A stretch of DNA of 64,000 bases, taken from JACCXG01 sp963750935. GTDB taxonomy: Bacteria > Acidobacteriota > Vicinamibacteria > Vicinamibacterales > 2-12-FULL-66-21. Below the pieces are notes generated by a model. That model was not told where the DNA came from. It saw only the letters and a list, made by a program, of their open reading frames with translations, and ran no database searches. Shown here piece after piece: positions 16,756 to 24,848 of the stretch. The stretch spans positions 16,876 to 80,875 of the forward strand of contig CAVVSR010000001.1 in the NCBI GenBank assembly GCA_963750935.1. The letters are read 5' to 3'. Position 1 is the first letter of the stretch. Every line of letters starts with the position of its first letter. The translations under genes were made by a program, and so were the position numbers.

Positions 16756-17689
16756 GGATGGCCAGGGCCGCCTTCGCGGCGGCCTGCGCCGCTTCCTTTT
16801 TGCTCAGCCCGTCCGCTCGCGCCAGCGGATGGCCTTCCACGAGCACTTCCACTTCGAACCGACGCCGGTGCGCCGGTCCAATCTCCGCCGCCAGCCGGTA
16901 CGTCGGCAGCCCGCGATCGCGCGACTGCAGCCATTCCTGCAGCGCTGACTTGTAGTCCTCGGTGAAAGCCGCCTCGGCCCCGGTGCGCCGGGCCTCGGCG
17001 ATGAGCTCGGCGAACTGGCGCTCGACGAAGGCGCGCGCCGGATCGAGTCCGCCGTCGAGATAGATCGCGGCGATCAAGGCTTCGTAGCTGTCCGCGATCA
17101 GCGCCTGCTTGCGGCGGCCGCCGGTCTTCTCCTCGCCGCGACCGAGGATCAGGTAGGTCCCGACGCTGATCCGCTCGCCGAGCCTCGCCAGCGACGTCGC
17201 CGACACGATCGACGCCTTGAGCTTCGACTTCTGCCCTTCGTTGTGCTGCGGGAACTCGCGGAACAGCATGTCCGCGATGATGAAGCCGAGGATCGAGTCG
17301 CCAAGGAACTCCATCGACTCGTTGTCGAAGACGCCGCCGCTCGCGTCCTCGTGGACGCGCGAACGGTGCGTCAGCGCGTGCTCGAGGAGGCCGCGGTCCC
17401 GGAACCGGTAGCCGATCGTCTCTTCGAACGGCTCGAACTCCGCGCCGAACGGGATGATCTGCGCCGTCGTCCGCTCCTCGCGATGACTGGCGATGAGCCG
17501 GCACGCCCGGTCTGCATCCTCGGATCGCACCTCCAGCCTCAGCTCGTGCAGCGACATCGGAAACGACGTGCGCGGCATGTCGGACTGCACGAAGGCGTCG
17601 ATCCCGTGCGCCTCGAGGAGCCCCTTGACGACCTCCGCTTCGACCGAGGACGTCGTGCGAAAGACGACGACGATGTCCGCGGGCGTCAG
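16739..17689 (-). CDS. rnc: Ribonuclease III with N-terminal DUF2007 domain
   Basis: 316 residues if translation starts at CTG 17689. The RNase III domain has NESMEFLGDSILGFIIADML and DSYEALIAAIYLDGG, the two catalytic boxes with metal-binding Glu/Asp; the C-terminal double-stranded RNA-binding domain begins at DYKSALQEWLQ and ends KKEAAQAAAKAALAIL. Upstream in the same frame is ADIVVVFRTTSSVEAEVVKG, which with the following strand-helix repeat is a DUF2007 (signal-transducing protein) domain. No ATG, GTG or TTG exists before it, but CTG overlaps the upstream phosphatase stop (CTGA), exactly where a coupled start is expected. A GTG at 17590 would cut DUF2007 in half. It probably processes rRNA and other structured RNA. 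Confidence 0.85.
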   Translation of the reverse strand: MTPADIVVVFRTTSSVEAEVVKGLLEAHGIDAFVQSDMPRTSFPMSLHELRLEVRSEDADRACRLIASHREERTTAQIIPFGAEFEPFEETIGYRFRDRGLLEHALTHRSRVHEDASGGVFDNESMEFLGDSILGFIIADMLFREFPQHNEGQKSKLKASIVSATSLARLGERISVGTYLILGRGEEKTGGRRKQALIADSYEALIAAIYLDGGLDPARAFVERQFAELIAEARRTGAEAAFTEDYKSALQEWLQSRDRGLPTYRLAAEIGPAHRRRFEVEVLVEGHPLARADGLSKKEAAQAAAKAALAILSQSR

Positions 17690-19815
17690 ACAGCTACCCT
17701 GGCCGGAATGGCCCGTTCGATCTTCATGAGGATCATCGTCATGTCGTCGTGCTGATCGGCCGAGCCTACGAAGGCCTCGATCTCCCGGAGGATTCGCTCG
17801 CGCAATTCCTCCGACTCCAGGTGCCCGTGCTCCTCGATGATGCGGCTGAGCCGATCGTCGCCGAACAGGTCCGAGTCGGCGTTCATCGCTTCAGTGATCC
17901 CGTCCGTAAACAGCACGATGACGTCGCCGGTATTGAGATCGAGCCGGTCCTCTTCGAGCAACTCGGCGAACTTCTCGTCGGCGCCGGGGATGCGCAGGCC
18001 AAGCACCATCCCGCTGGGCGTCAGCACCTGCACCTTCGGTTCCGCCGTCGCCGCGCTCATGAACATCAGCGGCGTGTGCCCCGCGCGCGCGTAGGTCATC
18101 GTGCCCGCGTCGAGGTCGAGCATCGCGTAGGTCATCGTGATGAAACTGCGGCTGTCCAGGTTCTCGGAGATGATCCGGTTCGTTTCGAGCAGCAGCTGGC
18201 GCGGCGACTGATAGATCTGGCTGAGGGAGAGGACCAGGCCCTTGAGCTCGGCCATGTAGAGCGCCGCCGACGTGCCCTTGCCCGAGACGTCGGCAATGAG
18301 TACCCCCAGGCGGTTCTGCGGCAGCGGGAAGAAGTCGTAATAGTCGCCGCCCACCTCGCGCGCGGGTACGCAAAGCGCGGTGACCGACAGTCCCGGCATG
18401 TCGAGCTGCCCGCGCGGCAGCAGCGACATCTGGATCTGACGGGCGATGCGGAGCTCTTCCTCGAGGCGCTTCTTCTCCGCCGCGGTCAGCAGCAGGTTCT
18501 CGATGCTGCCGATCATCTGGTTGAACGACGCCGCCAGCTCGCCCAGCTGGTCGTTCGTCATGATGTCGATCCGGTGCGTGAAGTCGCCGTGGCGCACGCG
18601 CTCGGTGCCCATGAACAGCTCGTGGATCGAGCTGGTGATCGACCGGGCGAGCGCCAGCCCCATGATCAGCGCCACGACCTCGATGAGGAGAAAGAGGACC
18701 GCGACGAACACCAGGGTCAGCAGAATCGCCTGGCCGAGCGTCATGCCACGGACCGTCACCGACTGGGCGCGCGACAGCTTCTCGTAGAGGTCGCTGAGCG
18801 CATACGAGTTGGAGATCGTCGCGCGGCGCACCGTACCCCTGGACCACTCGCGCGAATCGAGCATGGTGATGCCCCTGCCGAACAGGAAGCCGCCACTGTC
18901 ATCCGATGCGCTAACCTGTGGGAGTGAGTCGGCCGGATCGAGCCGCAGCTGCCCGATTGCCTCCGCCTTGACGCCCGTCGATTCGTGCAGCCCGCTGAGC
19001 AGCTCCGCATCGACAGGGATGTCGACGATCACGAAGCCGATGGGTGCTTTCTCGGTCGTGACGGGGACGACGGAACGGATGATGAGGCTGCCATCGCCAC
19101 CGCCTTCGGCATCGGCGATCGACCCGGAGAATCCCGCGGCCGTCACCCAGGACGGCACCGCATCGGGCGGCGTGCTGAGATGACTCCAGGCGCCGGCACG
19201 GACCGGCGGCGGACCGGCGGGCGACGACGGCAGGAATTCAATCGCACAGGCGCGGTAGACGCGGCTGATGTTCCGGTGCACGCGGTCCACCGTCTCCGCG
19301 GCGGTGCGCGGGTTGCGCGCGATCTCGAGCGCCGCGGCGGTCGCCGCGCGAGTGGCGTCGTTGACGACGTCCTCGTAACCCTCCCGGAACAGGTACGAGC
19401 TGACGTTGGTCGAGACCACCCACGCGCCGAGCGTGAAGAACGCGATGATCAGCAGCGCCGGAACGACGCCGATGAAGATGTAGGACAGGATCAGCTTGCG
19501 GCGCACCCGCCAGAGCAGGCGGCGCTGCGTCAGCACGAACAGCCGCCAGATGAAGGAGCCGACCGCGACCACCAGCCCGAGCGTGGCGGCGCTGCTCAGC
19601 ACCTCGATCGCGCCGGGCACGGTGGCCACGCTGCGCAGCACCGACACCAGCATCTTGACGGCGGCGGCCACGATGAACAGGCGGCCGGACCACGAGTGCA
19701 GGAGCATCTGCCGCGCCGACGGCATCGGATCGACTGTCGGAGGAAGGAGTGCGGGAAGTTCCTGCGGCGTGCGTCTGCCCTGTCGCGGTGCAGCAGGGAG
19801 TCGGGAGCGCAGCAT
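17686..19815 (-). CDS. HAMP-SpoIIE (PPM-type) serine phosphatase
   Basis: 709 residues. Hydrophobic segments near residues 45-90 and LILSYIFIGVVPALLIIAFF anchor it in the inner membrane. A periplasmic sensor region of about 200 residues follows, then another helix (ILLTLVFVAVLFLLIEVVAL), a HAMP linker (ALARSITSSIHELFMGTERV), a coiled coil and the RsbU/SpoIIE-type phosphatase with VGGDYYDFFPL, GVLIADVSGKGTSAAL and the closing SADQHDDMTMILM. Such enzymes dephosphorylate anti-sigma-factor antagonists in partner-switching pathways. No anti-sigma gene is nearby. Its stop overlaps the CTG start of the RNase III gene. Confidence 0.9.
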   Translation of the reverse strand: MLRSRLPAAPRQGRRTPQELPALLPPTVDPMPSARQMLLHSWSGRLFIVAAAVKMLVSVLRSVATVPGAIEVLSSAATLGLVVAVGSFIWRLFVLTQRRLLWRVRRKLILSYIFIGVVPALLIIAFFTLGAWVVSTNVSSYLFREGYEDVVNDATRAATAAALEIARNPRTAAETVDRVHRNISRVYRACAIEFLPSSPAGPPPVRAGAWSHLSTPPDAVPSWVTAAGFSGSIADAEGGGDGSLIIRSVVPVTTEKAPIGFVIVDIPVDAELLSGLHESTGVKAEAIGQLRLDPADSLPQVSASDDSGGFLFGRGITMLDSREWSRGTVRRATISNSYALSDLYEKLSRAQSVTVRGMTLGQAILLTLVFVAVLFLLIEVVALIMGLALARSITSSIHELFMGTERVRHGDFTHRIDIMTNDQLGELAASFNQMIGSIENLLLTAAEKKRLEEELRIARQIQMSLLPRGQLDMPGLSVTALCVPAREVGGDYYDFFPLPQNRLGVLIADVSGKGTSAALYMAELKGLVLSLSQIYQSPRQLLLETNRIISENLDSRSFITMTYAMLDLDAGTMTYARAGHTPLMFMSAATAEPKVQVLTPSGMVLGLRIPGADEKFAELLEEDRLDLNTGDVIVLFTDGITEAMNADSDLFGDDRLSRIIEEHGHLESEELRERILREIEAFVGSADQHDDMTMILMKIERAIPARVAV

Positions 19816-19834
19816 GCGGCTAGTGAGCGAATGA

Positions 19835-19840
19835 TAGCAT
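19835..19840 (+). promoter_or_regulatory. TAGCAT -10-like box of the trans-sulfuration gene
   Basis: TAGCAT ends 7 nt before the GTG start at 19848, too close for a ribosome-binding site in the leader. Confidence 0.45.
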
Positions 19841-19847
19841 TGGACGT

Positions 19848-20999
19848 GTGAAGCTAAGAGCCGGCTCGCACTTCTCCACCATCTGTATTCATGCGGGACA
19901 GGAGCCGGATCCGACCACCGGCGCCATCATCACGCCCATCTATCAGACATCCACCTACGTCCAGGATGAGCTCGGCCGCCACAAGGGCTACGAGTACGCC
20001 CGCACGCAGAATCCGACGCGCGCGGCGCTCGAGGCCAATGTCGCGGCGATTGAGAGCGGAAAAGCGGGATTTGCGTTCGCATCCGGTATGGCCGCGATTG
20101 GCGCCATCGCCACCATGCTCAAATCAGGGGACCACGTCGTCGTCACCGACAATACTTACGGCGGCACGTTCCGATTGTTCGACAAGGTCCTGACCCGCTA
20201 CCAGATCGACTTCAGCTACGTGGACACGTCGCGCCTCGAGCTGATCGAACAGGCGCTTCGTCCCGCGACGAAGATGCTGTTCGTCGAGACGCCCACCAAC
20301 CCGGTGCTGCGCCTCACCGACCTGGCGCGCACCGCGGAGCTGGCTCGCGCGAGGAACGTCCGCCTGGTCGTCGACAACACGTTCGCCAGCCCCTACGTGC
20401 AGCGTCCGCTGGAGCTCGGCGCCGACATGGTCGTCCACTCGACGACGAAGTACCTCAACGGCCATAGCGACAGCATCGGCGGCATCGTGGTGGCGACGCG
20501 GGACGACGATATCGAGTGGCTGCGCTTCATCCAGAACGCGGAGGGAGCGATCCTCAGCCCGATGGATTCGTGGCTCGTGCTGCGCGGCACCAAGACGCTC
20601 TCGGTCCGGATGGCACAGCACAACCTCAATGGGCAGGCGATCGCCGAGTTCCTGGCGGCCCACCCCAAGGTGCAGCAGGTCATCTACCCCGGCCTGCCCG
20701 ATCATCCGCAGCACGACCTCGCCCGCAGGCAGATGAACGGCTTCGGCGGGATGGTGTCGTTCGACGTGGGCTCGTTCGAGGGGGCACGCCGCGTCTGCAA
20801 TCGCGTACAGCTCATGGCACTCGCCGAAAGCCTCGGCGGCGTCGAGACGCTGATCTCGCACCCGGCGTCGATGACCCACGCCTCGGTCCCGCCGGAACGC
20901 CGCGCCGAGATCGGCCTCACCGAGAGCATGGTGAGGATTTCGGCCGGCATCGAAGATCCGGACGACCTCATCGCCGACCTCCGGCAGGCTCTCGACTAG
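19848..20999 (+). CDS. Cystathionine gamma-synthase/gamma-lyase family PLP enzyme
   Basis: 383 residues from GTG 19848. It is a Cys/Met-metabolism PLP enzyme: TPIYQTSTYVQDELG and YARTQNPTRAALEANVAAIE at the N-terminus, the stacking and phosphate region ASGMAAIGAI, DNTYGGTFRLFDKVL, and the PLP-lysine in HSTTKYLNGHSDSIGG near residue 205. The C-terminal SLGGVETLISHPASMTHASV is shared by MetB and MccB/CTH types, which sequence alone does not separate. It acts in trans-sulfuration between Cys and homocysteine. The transcript has its own -10 box. The TAG stop is immediately followed by array B. Confidence 0.9.
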   Translation: MKLRAGSHFSTICIHAGQEPDPTTGAIITPIYQTSTYVQDELGRHKGYEYARTQNPTRAALEANVAAIESGKAGFAFASGMAAIGAIATMLKSGDHVVVTDNTYGGTFRLFDKVLTRYQIDFSYVDTSRLELIEQALRPATKMLFVETPTNPVLRLTDLARTAELARARNVRLVVDNTFASPYVQRPLELGADMVVHSTTKYLNGHSDSIGGIVVATRDDDIEWLRFIQNAEGAILSPMDSWLVLRGTKTLSVRMAQHNLNGQAIAEFLAAHPKVQQVIYPGLPDHPQHDLARRQMNGFGGMVSFDVGSFEGARRVCNRVQLMALAESLGGVETLISHPASMTHASVPPERRAEIGLTESMVRISAGIEDPDDLIADLRQALD

Positions 21000-21000
21000 A

Positions 21001-21092
21001 AAAGTTCGGAAGTACAACGAAAGTACGGAAGTGAAAACGAGGACGGAACCCTTTTGACTTCTGTACTTCTGTACTTCCGTACTTTCGTCCTG
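21001..21092. repeat. Intergenic inverted array B (8-nt units)
   Basis: Between the convergent trans-sulfuration and cutA genes. The right arm, read on the minus strand, is AAGTACGG, AAGTACAG, AAGTACAG, AAGTC: 8-nt units related to the AAGTCAG heptamer of arrays A and C. The left arm has AAGTTCGG, AAGTAC, AAGTACGG, AAGTG with short interruptions. A perfect 16-bp inverted match joins 21017-21032 to 21073-21088. It fills the whole intergenic space, so it probably forms the common 3' hairpin of both transcripts. Confidence 0.8.
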
Positions 21093-21419
21093 TCATGTCT
21101 GCGACGTCGACTCCCCCAGCCACCGCAGGTAGGCGTCGCTGCCATCGACGATCGGCAGCACCACGAACTCCGGCACCTCGTACGGATGCAGTTCGCGGAT
21201 GCGCTCCCACAGCGCGACGACGCGTTCGCGTGATGTCTTGATGATCACTTGCCGCTCGGTCTCCTGCTCGACCTGTCCCTCCCACCGATAAACAGAGTTC
21301 ATCGTCGGCAGCAGGTTCACGCACGCGGCGAGCCTCTCTTCGACGAGCGTCCGGCCGAACGCTGCGCCGTCGGCGTCAGCGGGCAGGGTGGTCAATACGA
21401 CGACGTACTCGGGATTCAT
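21093..21419 (-). CDS. cutA: Divalent-cation tolerance protein CutA
   Basis: 108 residues, normal size for this trimeric ferredoxin-like protein. Motifs: YVVVLTTLPADADGAAFGRT, VEERLAACVNLLPTMNSVYR, the strand QETERQVIIKTSRERV, and ELHPYEVPEFVVLPIVDGSDAYLRWL. CutA is a stable cytosolic trimer first tied to copper tolerance, with a still unclear molecular role. Start at ATG 21419, with the stop adjoining array B. No metal transport gene is nearby. Confidence 0.93.
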   Translation of the reverse strand: MNPEYVVVLTTLPADADGAAFGRTLVEERLAACVNLLPTMNSVYRWEGQVEQETERQVIIKTSRERVVALWERIRELHPYEVPEFVVLPIVDGSDAYLRWLGESTSQT

Positions 21420-21516
21420 GCGGACACTCGACCTCGCGGCGTAGCTTTTTTTGAGGGGGCGCTAAATACCGAGCGCGACTCGGACGAAAGTATTGTACAA
21501 AGGTCTGCGTTTTCGA

Positions 21517-21912
21517 ATGCCTCCAGCTGTTCGCGACACCGCCGAATCCACTGCATCGCGGCGGAAGCCCGCACTTGCCACCTCATCCATGCCTCCGCAG
21601 GCGCGGCGCAAGACGCTGCAGCTGCTGCTGGTGTTCGTGACCCTGGTGCTGGTGATCAACGCGCTGGTTGGGGAACGCGGGCTGATGGAAACCATCAGGG
21701 CGCGCAAGCAGCATGGCGAGCTCGAGGCCTCGATCGACCGGCTGCGCGCGGAGAATACCCGCCTCCGCGAGGACGCCCGGCGGCTGCGGTCGGATCCGGC
21801 GACCATCGAAGCGCTGGCCCGCCAGGAGCTCGGACTGATCAAGCCTGGCGAGGTCCTGTTCATCATCAGGGACGCCAAGCCCGCCACCACCTCCGACCGC
21901 GTCCCGCAGTAG
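21517..21912 (+). CDS. FtsB/DivIC-like septum formation initiator
   Basis: 131 residues from ATG 21517; an ATG at 21589 giving about 107 residues is also possible and closer to the family's usual length. One transmembrane helix (TLQLLLVFVTLVLVINALVG) is followed by a coiled coil ELEASIDRLRAENTRLREDA and the conserved SDPATIEALARQELGLIKPGEVLF, the signature of FtsB/DivIC. It is expected to bridge FtsL and FtsQ in the divisome with its C-terminus in the periplasm. A TTG at 21493 could extend it further but adds nothing family-like. Confidence 0.82.
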   Translation: MPPAVRDTAESTASRRKPALATSSMPPQARRKTLQLLLVFVTLVLVINALVGERGLMETIRARKQHGELEASIDRLRAENTRLREDARRLRSDPATIEALARQELGLIKPGEVLFIIRDAKPATTSDRVPQ

Positions 21913-22050
21913 CGATCTCCTCTCACCGCGGCAGAAGCACGCGCGGCCTCTGCTCCACTCAGCCCGGCCGGAGCGGTCCCAGCTGGAGCGCGCAAGACTC
22001 ACCTGCGATCGCGCCAGAACGCTTAGAATCCGCACCGTGGCTGTTCCGTC

Positions 22051-22938
22051 ATGACCGACGCCGTTACTCCGGCCGAAACTGCCCGCATGCCGACGTTCGA
22101 GACGACCGTCCTCGAGTCGATCGTCGAGACGCCCGACACGCGCACGCTGGTGCTCGACGTCGGCGGACGCCACATCGACTGGCGGGCCGGCCAGTACGTC
22201 AGCATCGACCCCCACCAATTCGCCGGTCTGGGCAGCTTCGCCGCGTATCTCGAGCACCAGAAAGGGCGGCGCGAGGTCCCGCGGGCCTACTCGATGAGCT
22301 CGGCGCCGTTCGAGCCGCATCTCGCGGTCACGATCAAGGAAGAGTTGTTCGTCAAGGACCGCACGAAGTACCCGCCGCTGCTCTCCGGCTACCTTGTGCA
22401 CCAGGTCAGGGCCGGCGACCGCCTGGCCGTGCGCGGGTTTGCCGGCGCCTACGTCTTTCCCGACAACATCGAGACCCGCACCGGCCACATCCTGCACCTC
22501 TGCGCCGGCTCCGGAAGCGTGCCGAACGTGTCGATGATCAAGGACTCGCTCCGCCACCACCGGTCGCTGCGCCATACCCTGGTCTATTCGAACAAGACCT
22601 GGGACGACGTGATCTTCCGGGACGCGCTGACGGCACTGGCGGCGGCGCATCCGGAGAGGCTGCAGGTCCTCCACGCGCTGACGAGAGAGCCCGGCGCCGA
22701 GCGCTACGGCGACAACGTGCGGCCCGGCCGGGTCGGCGTCGAGCTGCTGCGGCCGATCCTGGCGCGGGAGCCCGACTCGCTGATCTATGCCTGCGGACCG
22801 GCGGTCACCGTGTGGGAGCGCCGCGCCTGCGCCGCGCGAGGCGAGACGCCATCTCCCCAGTTCCTCGAGGCGATGCTCGATCACCTGCACGCGCTGGACG
22901 TGCCCAAGGAGCGCATCAAGCTCGAGGCGTTCGGATGA
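22051..22938 (+). CDS. FAD-binding oxidoreductase, ferredoxin-NADP reductase type
   Basis: 295 residues. The FAD-binding barrel carries PRAYSMSSAPFEPHLAV (RxYS motif), and the NAD(P) domain has HLCAGSGSVPNVSMIKDSL, the YSNKTWDDVIFRDALTAL nucleotide-sensing strand, and SLIYACGPAVTVWERR (the CGP motif). No 2Fe-2S binding Cys cluster is present, so it must pass electrons to a separate carrier or monooxygenase. The partner is not in the window. A five-codon GTG mini-frame (22037-22054) overlaps its ATG. Confidence 0.83.
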   Translation: MTDAVTPAETARMPTFETTVLESIVETPDTRTLVLDVGGRHIDWRAGQYVSIDPHQFAGLGSFAAYLEHQKGRREVPRAYSMSSAPFEPHLAVTIKEELFVKDRTKYPPLLSGYLVHQVRAGDRLAVRGFAGAYVFPDNIETRTGHILHLCAGSGSVPNVSMIKDSLRHHRSLRHTLVYSNKTWDDVIFRDALTALAAAHPERLQVLHALTREPGAERYGDNVRPGRVGVELLRPILAREPDSLIYACGPAVTVWERRACAARGETPSPQFLEAMLDHLHALDVPKERIKLEAFG

Positions 22939-22998
22939 CCTTCCGATAGAATGGCACCGCTTCACGCCCCGGTCCCTGACGTTGGATGGAGAGCTGTC

Positions 22999-23817
22999 AT
23001 GAGAGCCGTGCATTCCATGCTCGTCGCCGTCGCGTTCCTCGCACTGGTTCCGGGTGCCGGTGCCGAAACGCTGGCGTCGCACGCGAACATTCCCCTCTGG
23101 GCGGACGGCCAGGTCCCGCTGGCGACCGGCGACGGTCCGCTCGACCGGCCGTTCCTGACCGCGTTCCTGCCTCCGGCCGGCAAGCGCACCGGCGGGTCGG
23201 TGATCGTCGCGCCGGGCGGCGCCAACATCATGCTGATGTACGGCGCTGAAGGGCTCGACATCGCCGAGCGGTTCAACGAGTGGGGCATCACCGCGTTCGT
23301 CCTCACGTATCGGCTGTCGCCGAAATACGGGGAGAACGCGCGGGTCGCGGACGGCAAGCGGGCGGTCCAACTGGTGCGCGCCCGCGCCGCCGAATGGAAG
23401 CTCGACCCGGCGCGGATCGGCTACATCGGCTTCTCCGCCGGATCGAGCATGGGCCGCTCCGTCGTCGCCGCGTCCGGCCCCGGCGATCCGGCGGCCACGG
23501 ACCCGATCGACCGCGTCAGCTCGCGTCCCGATTACCTGGCGCTCGTCTACGGCGCCGGCAGATCGACGCCGGGGGAATCGCTCAAGAACTTTCCGCCTAC
23601 GTTCCTGATTTCGGCAGCGGCGGATCAGGGCCCGTCGGTCGGCAACGCGCAGCTGTTCATCGAGCTCACCAAGGCCGGCGCCGTCGCCGAAGTGCACATC
23701 TACCAGCGCGGACGGCACGGCTTCGGCAGCGGCTTCGGCAGCCCCGAGTTCGACGACTGGATGCCGCGCCTCCAGCACTTCCTGAAGATCGGCGGCTTCC
23801 TGCAGGCGGGATCGTAG
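22999..23817 (+). CDS. Exported alpha/beta-hydrolase (esterase)
   Basis: 272 residues from ATG 22999, chosen because it begins a normal signal peptide (MLVAVAFLALVPGAGA) and has ATGGAGAG upstream; an in-frame ATG at 22951 only adds an unlikely N-terminal tail. The nucleophile elbow is IGYIGFSAGSSMGRS (G-x-S-x-G), the oxyanion region is VIVAPGGANIM, and the catalytic His is in IYQRGRHGFGSG. This arrangement matches BD-FAE/axe2-type acetyl esterases of xylan. It sits just upstream of the SUMF1-like gene and near CE15 and GH67 genes, which supports a hemicellulose role. Confidence 0.8.
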   Translation: MRAVHSMLVAVAFLALVPGAGAETLASHANIPLWADGQVPLATGDGPLDRPFLTAFLPPAGKRTGGSVIVAPGGANIMLMYGAEGLDIAERFNEWGITAFVLTYRLSPKYGENARVADGKRAVQLVRARAAEWKLDPARIGYIGFSAGSSMGRSVVAASGPGDPAATDPIDRVSSRPDYLALVYGAGRSTPGESLKNFPPTFLISAAADQGPSVGNAQLFIELTKAGAVAEVHIYQRGRHGFGSGFGSPEFDDWMPRLQHFLKIGGFLQAGS

Positions 23818-23820
23818 CTG

Positions 23821-24723
23821 GTGCGCCGCCTCGTCTTCAGCGCGTCCTTCACGCTCCTGCTGTGCCCGTTCGTCGTTGCCGCGACGGTCGCGGCGGCCGC
23901 GGCGCTGCAGCCGCCGCGCGCCGTCAACGACGGCTACGGCGATTACGTGCTCGTGCCGGCCGGCGCCTTCCGGATGGGAGACACCCTCAACGAGGGATGG
24001 CCGCGCGAACGGCCGGTGCACAACGTCGAGCTCGACGCCTATTACATCGGCCGCGTCGAGATCAGCAACGGCGAGTGGCGGAAGTTCCGCGACGATCCGG
24101 GCTACGACGATCCGAAGATCTGGCCGGGCGGACGCGTCGTGCCGCGCGATCAGGTCCCGTACTGGACGCAGCCGAACAACCACGGCGGCGGCACGCCCGA
24201 CAGCGACAGCTATCCACTGCTCGGCGTGAACTGGGACGCGGCCGTCGCCTACTGCAACTGGCTGAGCGCGAAGACCGGCAAGACCTATCGCCTGCCCACC
24301 GAGGCCGAATGGGAGAAGGCGGCGCGCGGCACCGACGGCCGGCGGTATCCCTGGGGCAATGACATCGACCGCTCGGTGGCGAACTACGTCGGCGCGCAGG
24401 GGTACGACACGGGCATGCCGGTCGGCTACTACGACGGCAGCAAGCGCGGCGATCGCCAGACCCGCAGCAACGCGTCGCCGTACGGCGCGCTCGACATGGC
24501 GGGCAACGTGATGGAGTGGTGCAGCGACTGGTACAGCCAGGACTACTACGCGACGTCGCCGCGCCGCAATCCGAAGGGGCCCGCGACGGGCGCCTACCGC
24601 GTGGTGCGCGGCGGATCGTTCTTCGTCGAGCCCTTCGACCTGCGCAGCGCGGCCCGATCCGCGGCGTGGCCGTCGTTTCAGGGCCACCGCATGATCGGGT
24701 TCCGCGCGGTCCGGGAGCCCTGA
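23821..24723 (+). CDS. Exported SUMF1/FGE-fold protein without catalytic cysteines
   Basis: 300 residues, starting at GTG 23821, 3 nt after the esterase stop. A signal peptide (FSASFTLLLCPFVVAA) is followed by the complete SUMF1 (formylglycine-generating enzyme) fold: GDYVLVPAGAFRMGD, YYIGRVEISNGEWRKF, RLPTEAEWEKAARGTDG, YPWGNDID and DMAGNVMEWCSDWY. In true FGE a Cys pair lies in the GGS-W-x-x-C region before the closing GFR; here that part reads RGGSFFVEPFDLRSAARS and has no Cys. It is therefore likely a binding or structural protein, not a sulfatase activator. Confidence 0.85.
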   Translation: MRRLVFSASFTLLLCPFVVAATVAAAAALQPPRAVNDGYGDYVLVPAGAFRMGDTLNEGWPRERPVHNVELDAYYIGRVEISNGEWRKFRDDPGYDDPKIWPGGRVVPRDQVPYWTQPNNHGGGTPDSDSYPLLGVNWDAAVAYCNWLSAKTGKTYRLPTEAEWEKAARGTDGRRYPWGNDIDRSVANYVGAQGYDTGMPVGYYDGSKRGDRQTRSNASPYGALDMAGNVMEWCSDWYSQDYYATSPRRNPKGPATGAYRVVRGGSFFVEPFDLRSAARSAAWPSFQGHRMIGFRAVREP

Positions 24724-24731
24724 CACACTCG

Positions 24732-24820
24732 AACTCCCAACTCCCAACCTCCAACTCCCAAAAAGAGCCTCAAAATCGCGGGGCTCTGTTGATTGGAAGT
24801 TGGGAGTTGGAGTGGGAGTT
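24732..24820. repeat. Intergenic inverted heptamer array D
   Basis: Between the convergent SUMF1-like and CE15 genes. Left arm in exact register: AACTCCC (24732-24738), AACTCCC (24739-24745), AACCTCC (24746-24752), AACTCCC (24753-24759). The right arm holds GGAAGTT, GGGAGTT, GGAGT and GGGAGTT (24795-24820), its reverse complement. The loop contains its own inner stem, AGAGCC at 24764-24769 with GGCTCT at 24782-24787. The whole folds as one long hairpin. It is closely similar to array E in unit sequence and order. Confidence 0.85.
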
Positions 24821-24848
24821 GACGTGGGCGTTCGCGGTTGTCGTGCTC

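Noticed and set aside
16739..17590. GTG 17590 as the rnc start
   Set aside because: It leaves half of a DUF2007-like domain outside the protein; the upstream CTG at the phosphatase stop fits the whole domain and the coupling.
24732..24820. Arrays as insertion-sequence termini or MITEs
   Set aside because: No transposase, no flanking target duplication that I could see, and the arms are tandem units rather than unique terminal repeats.
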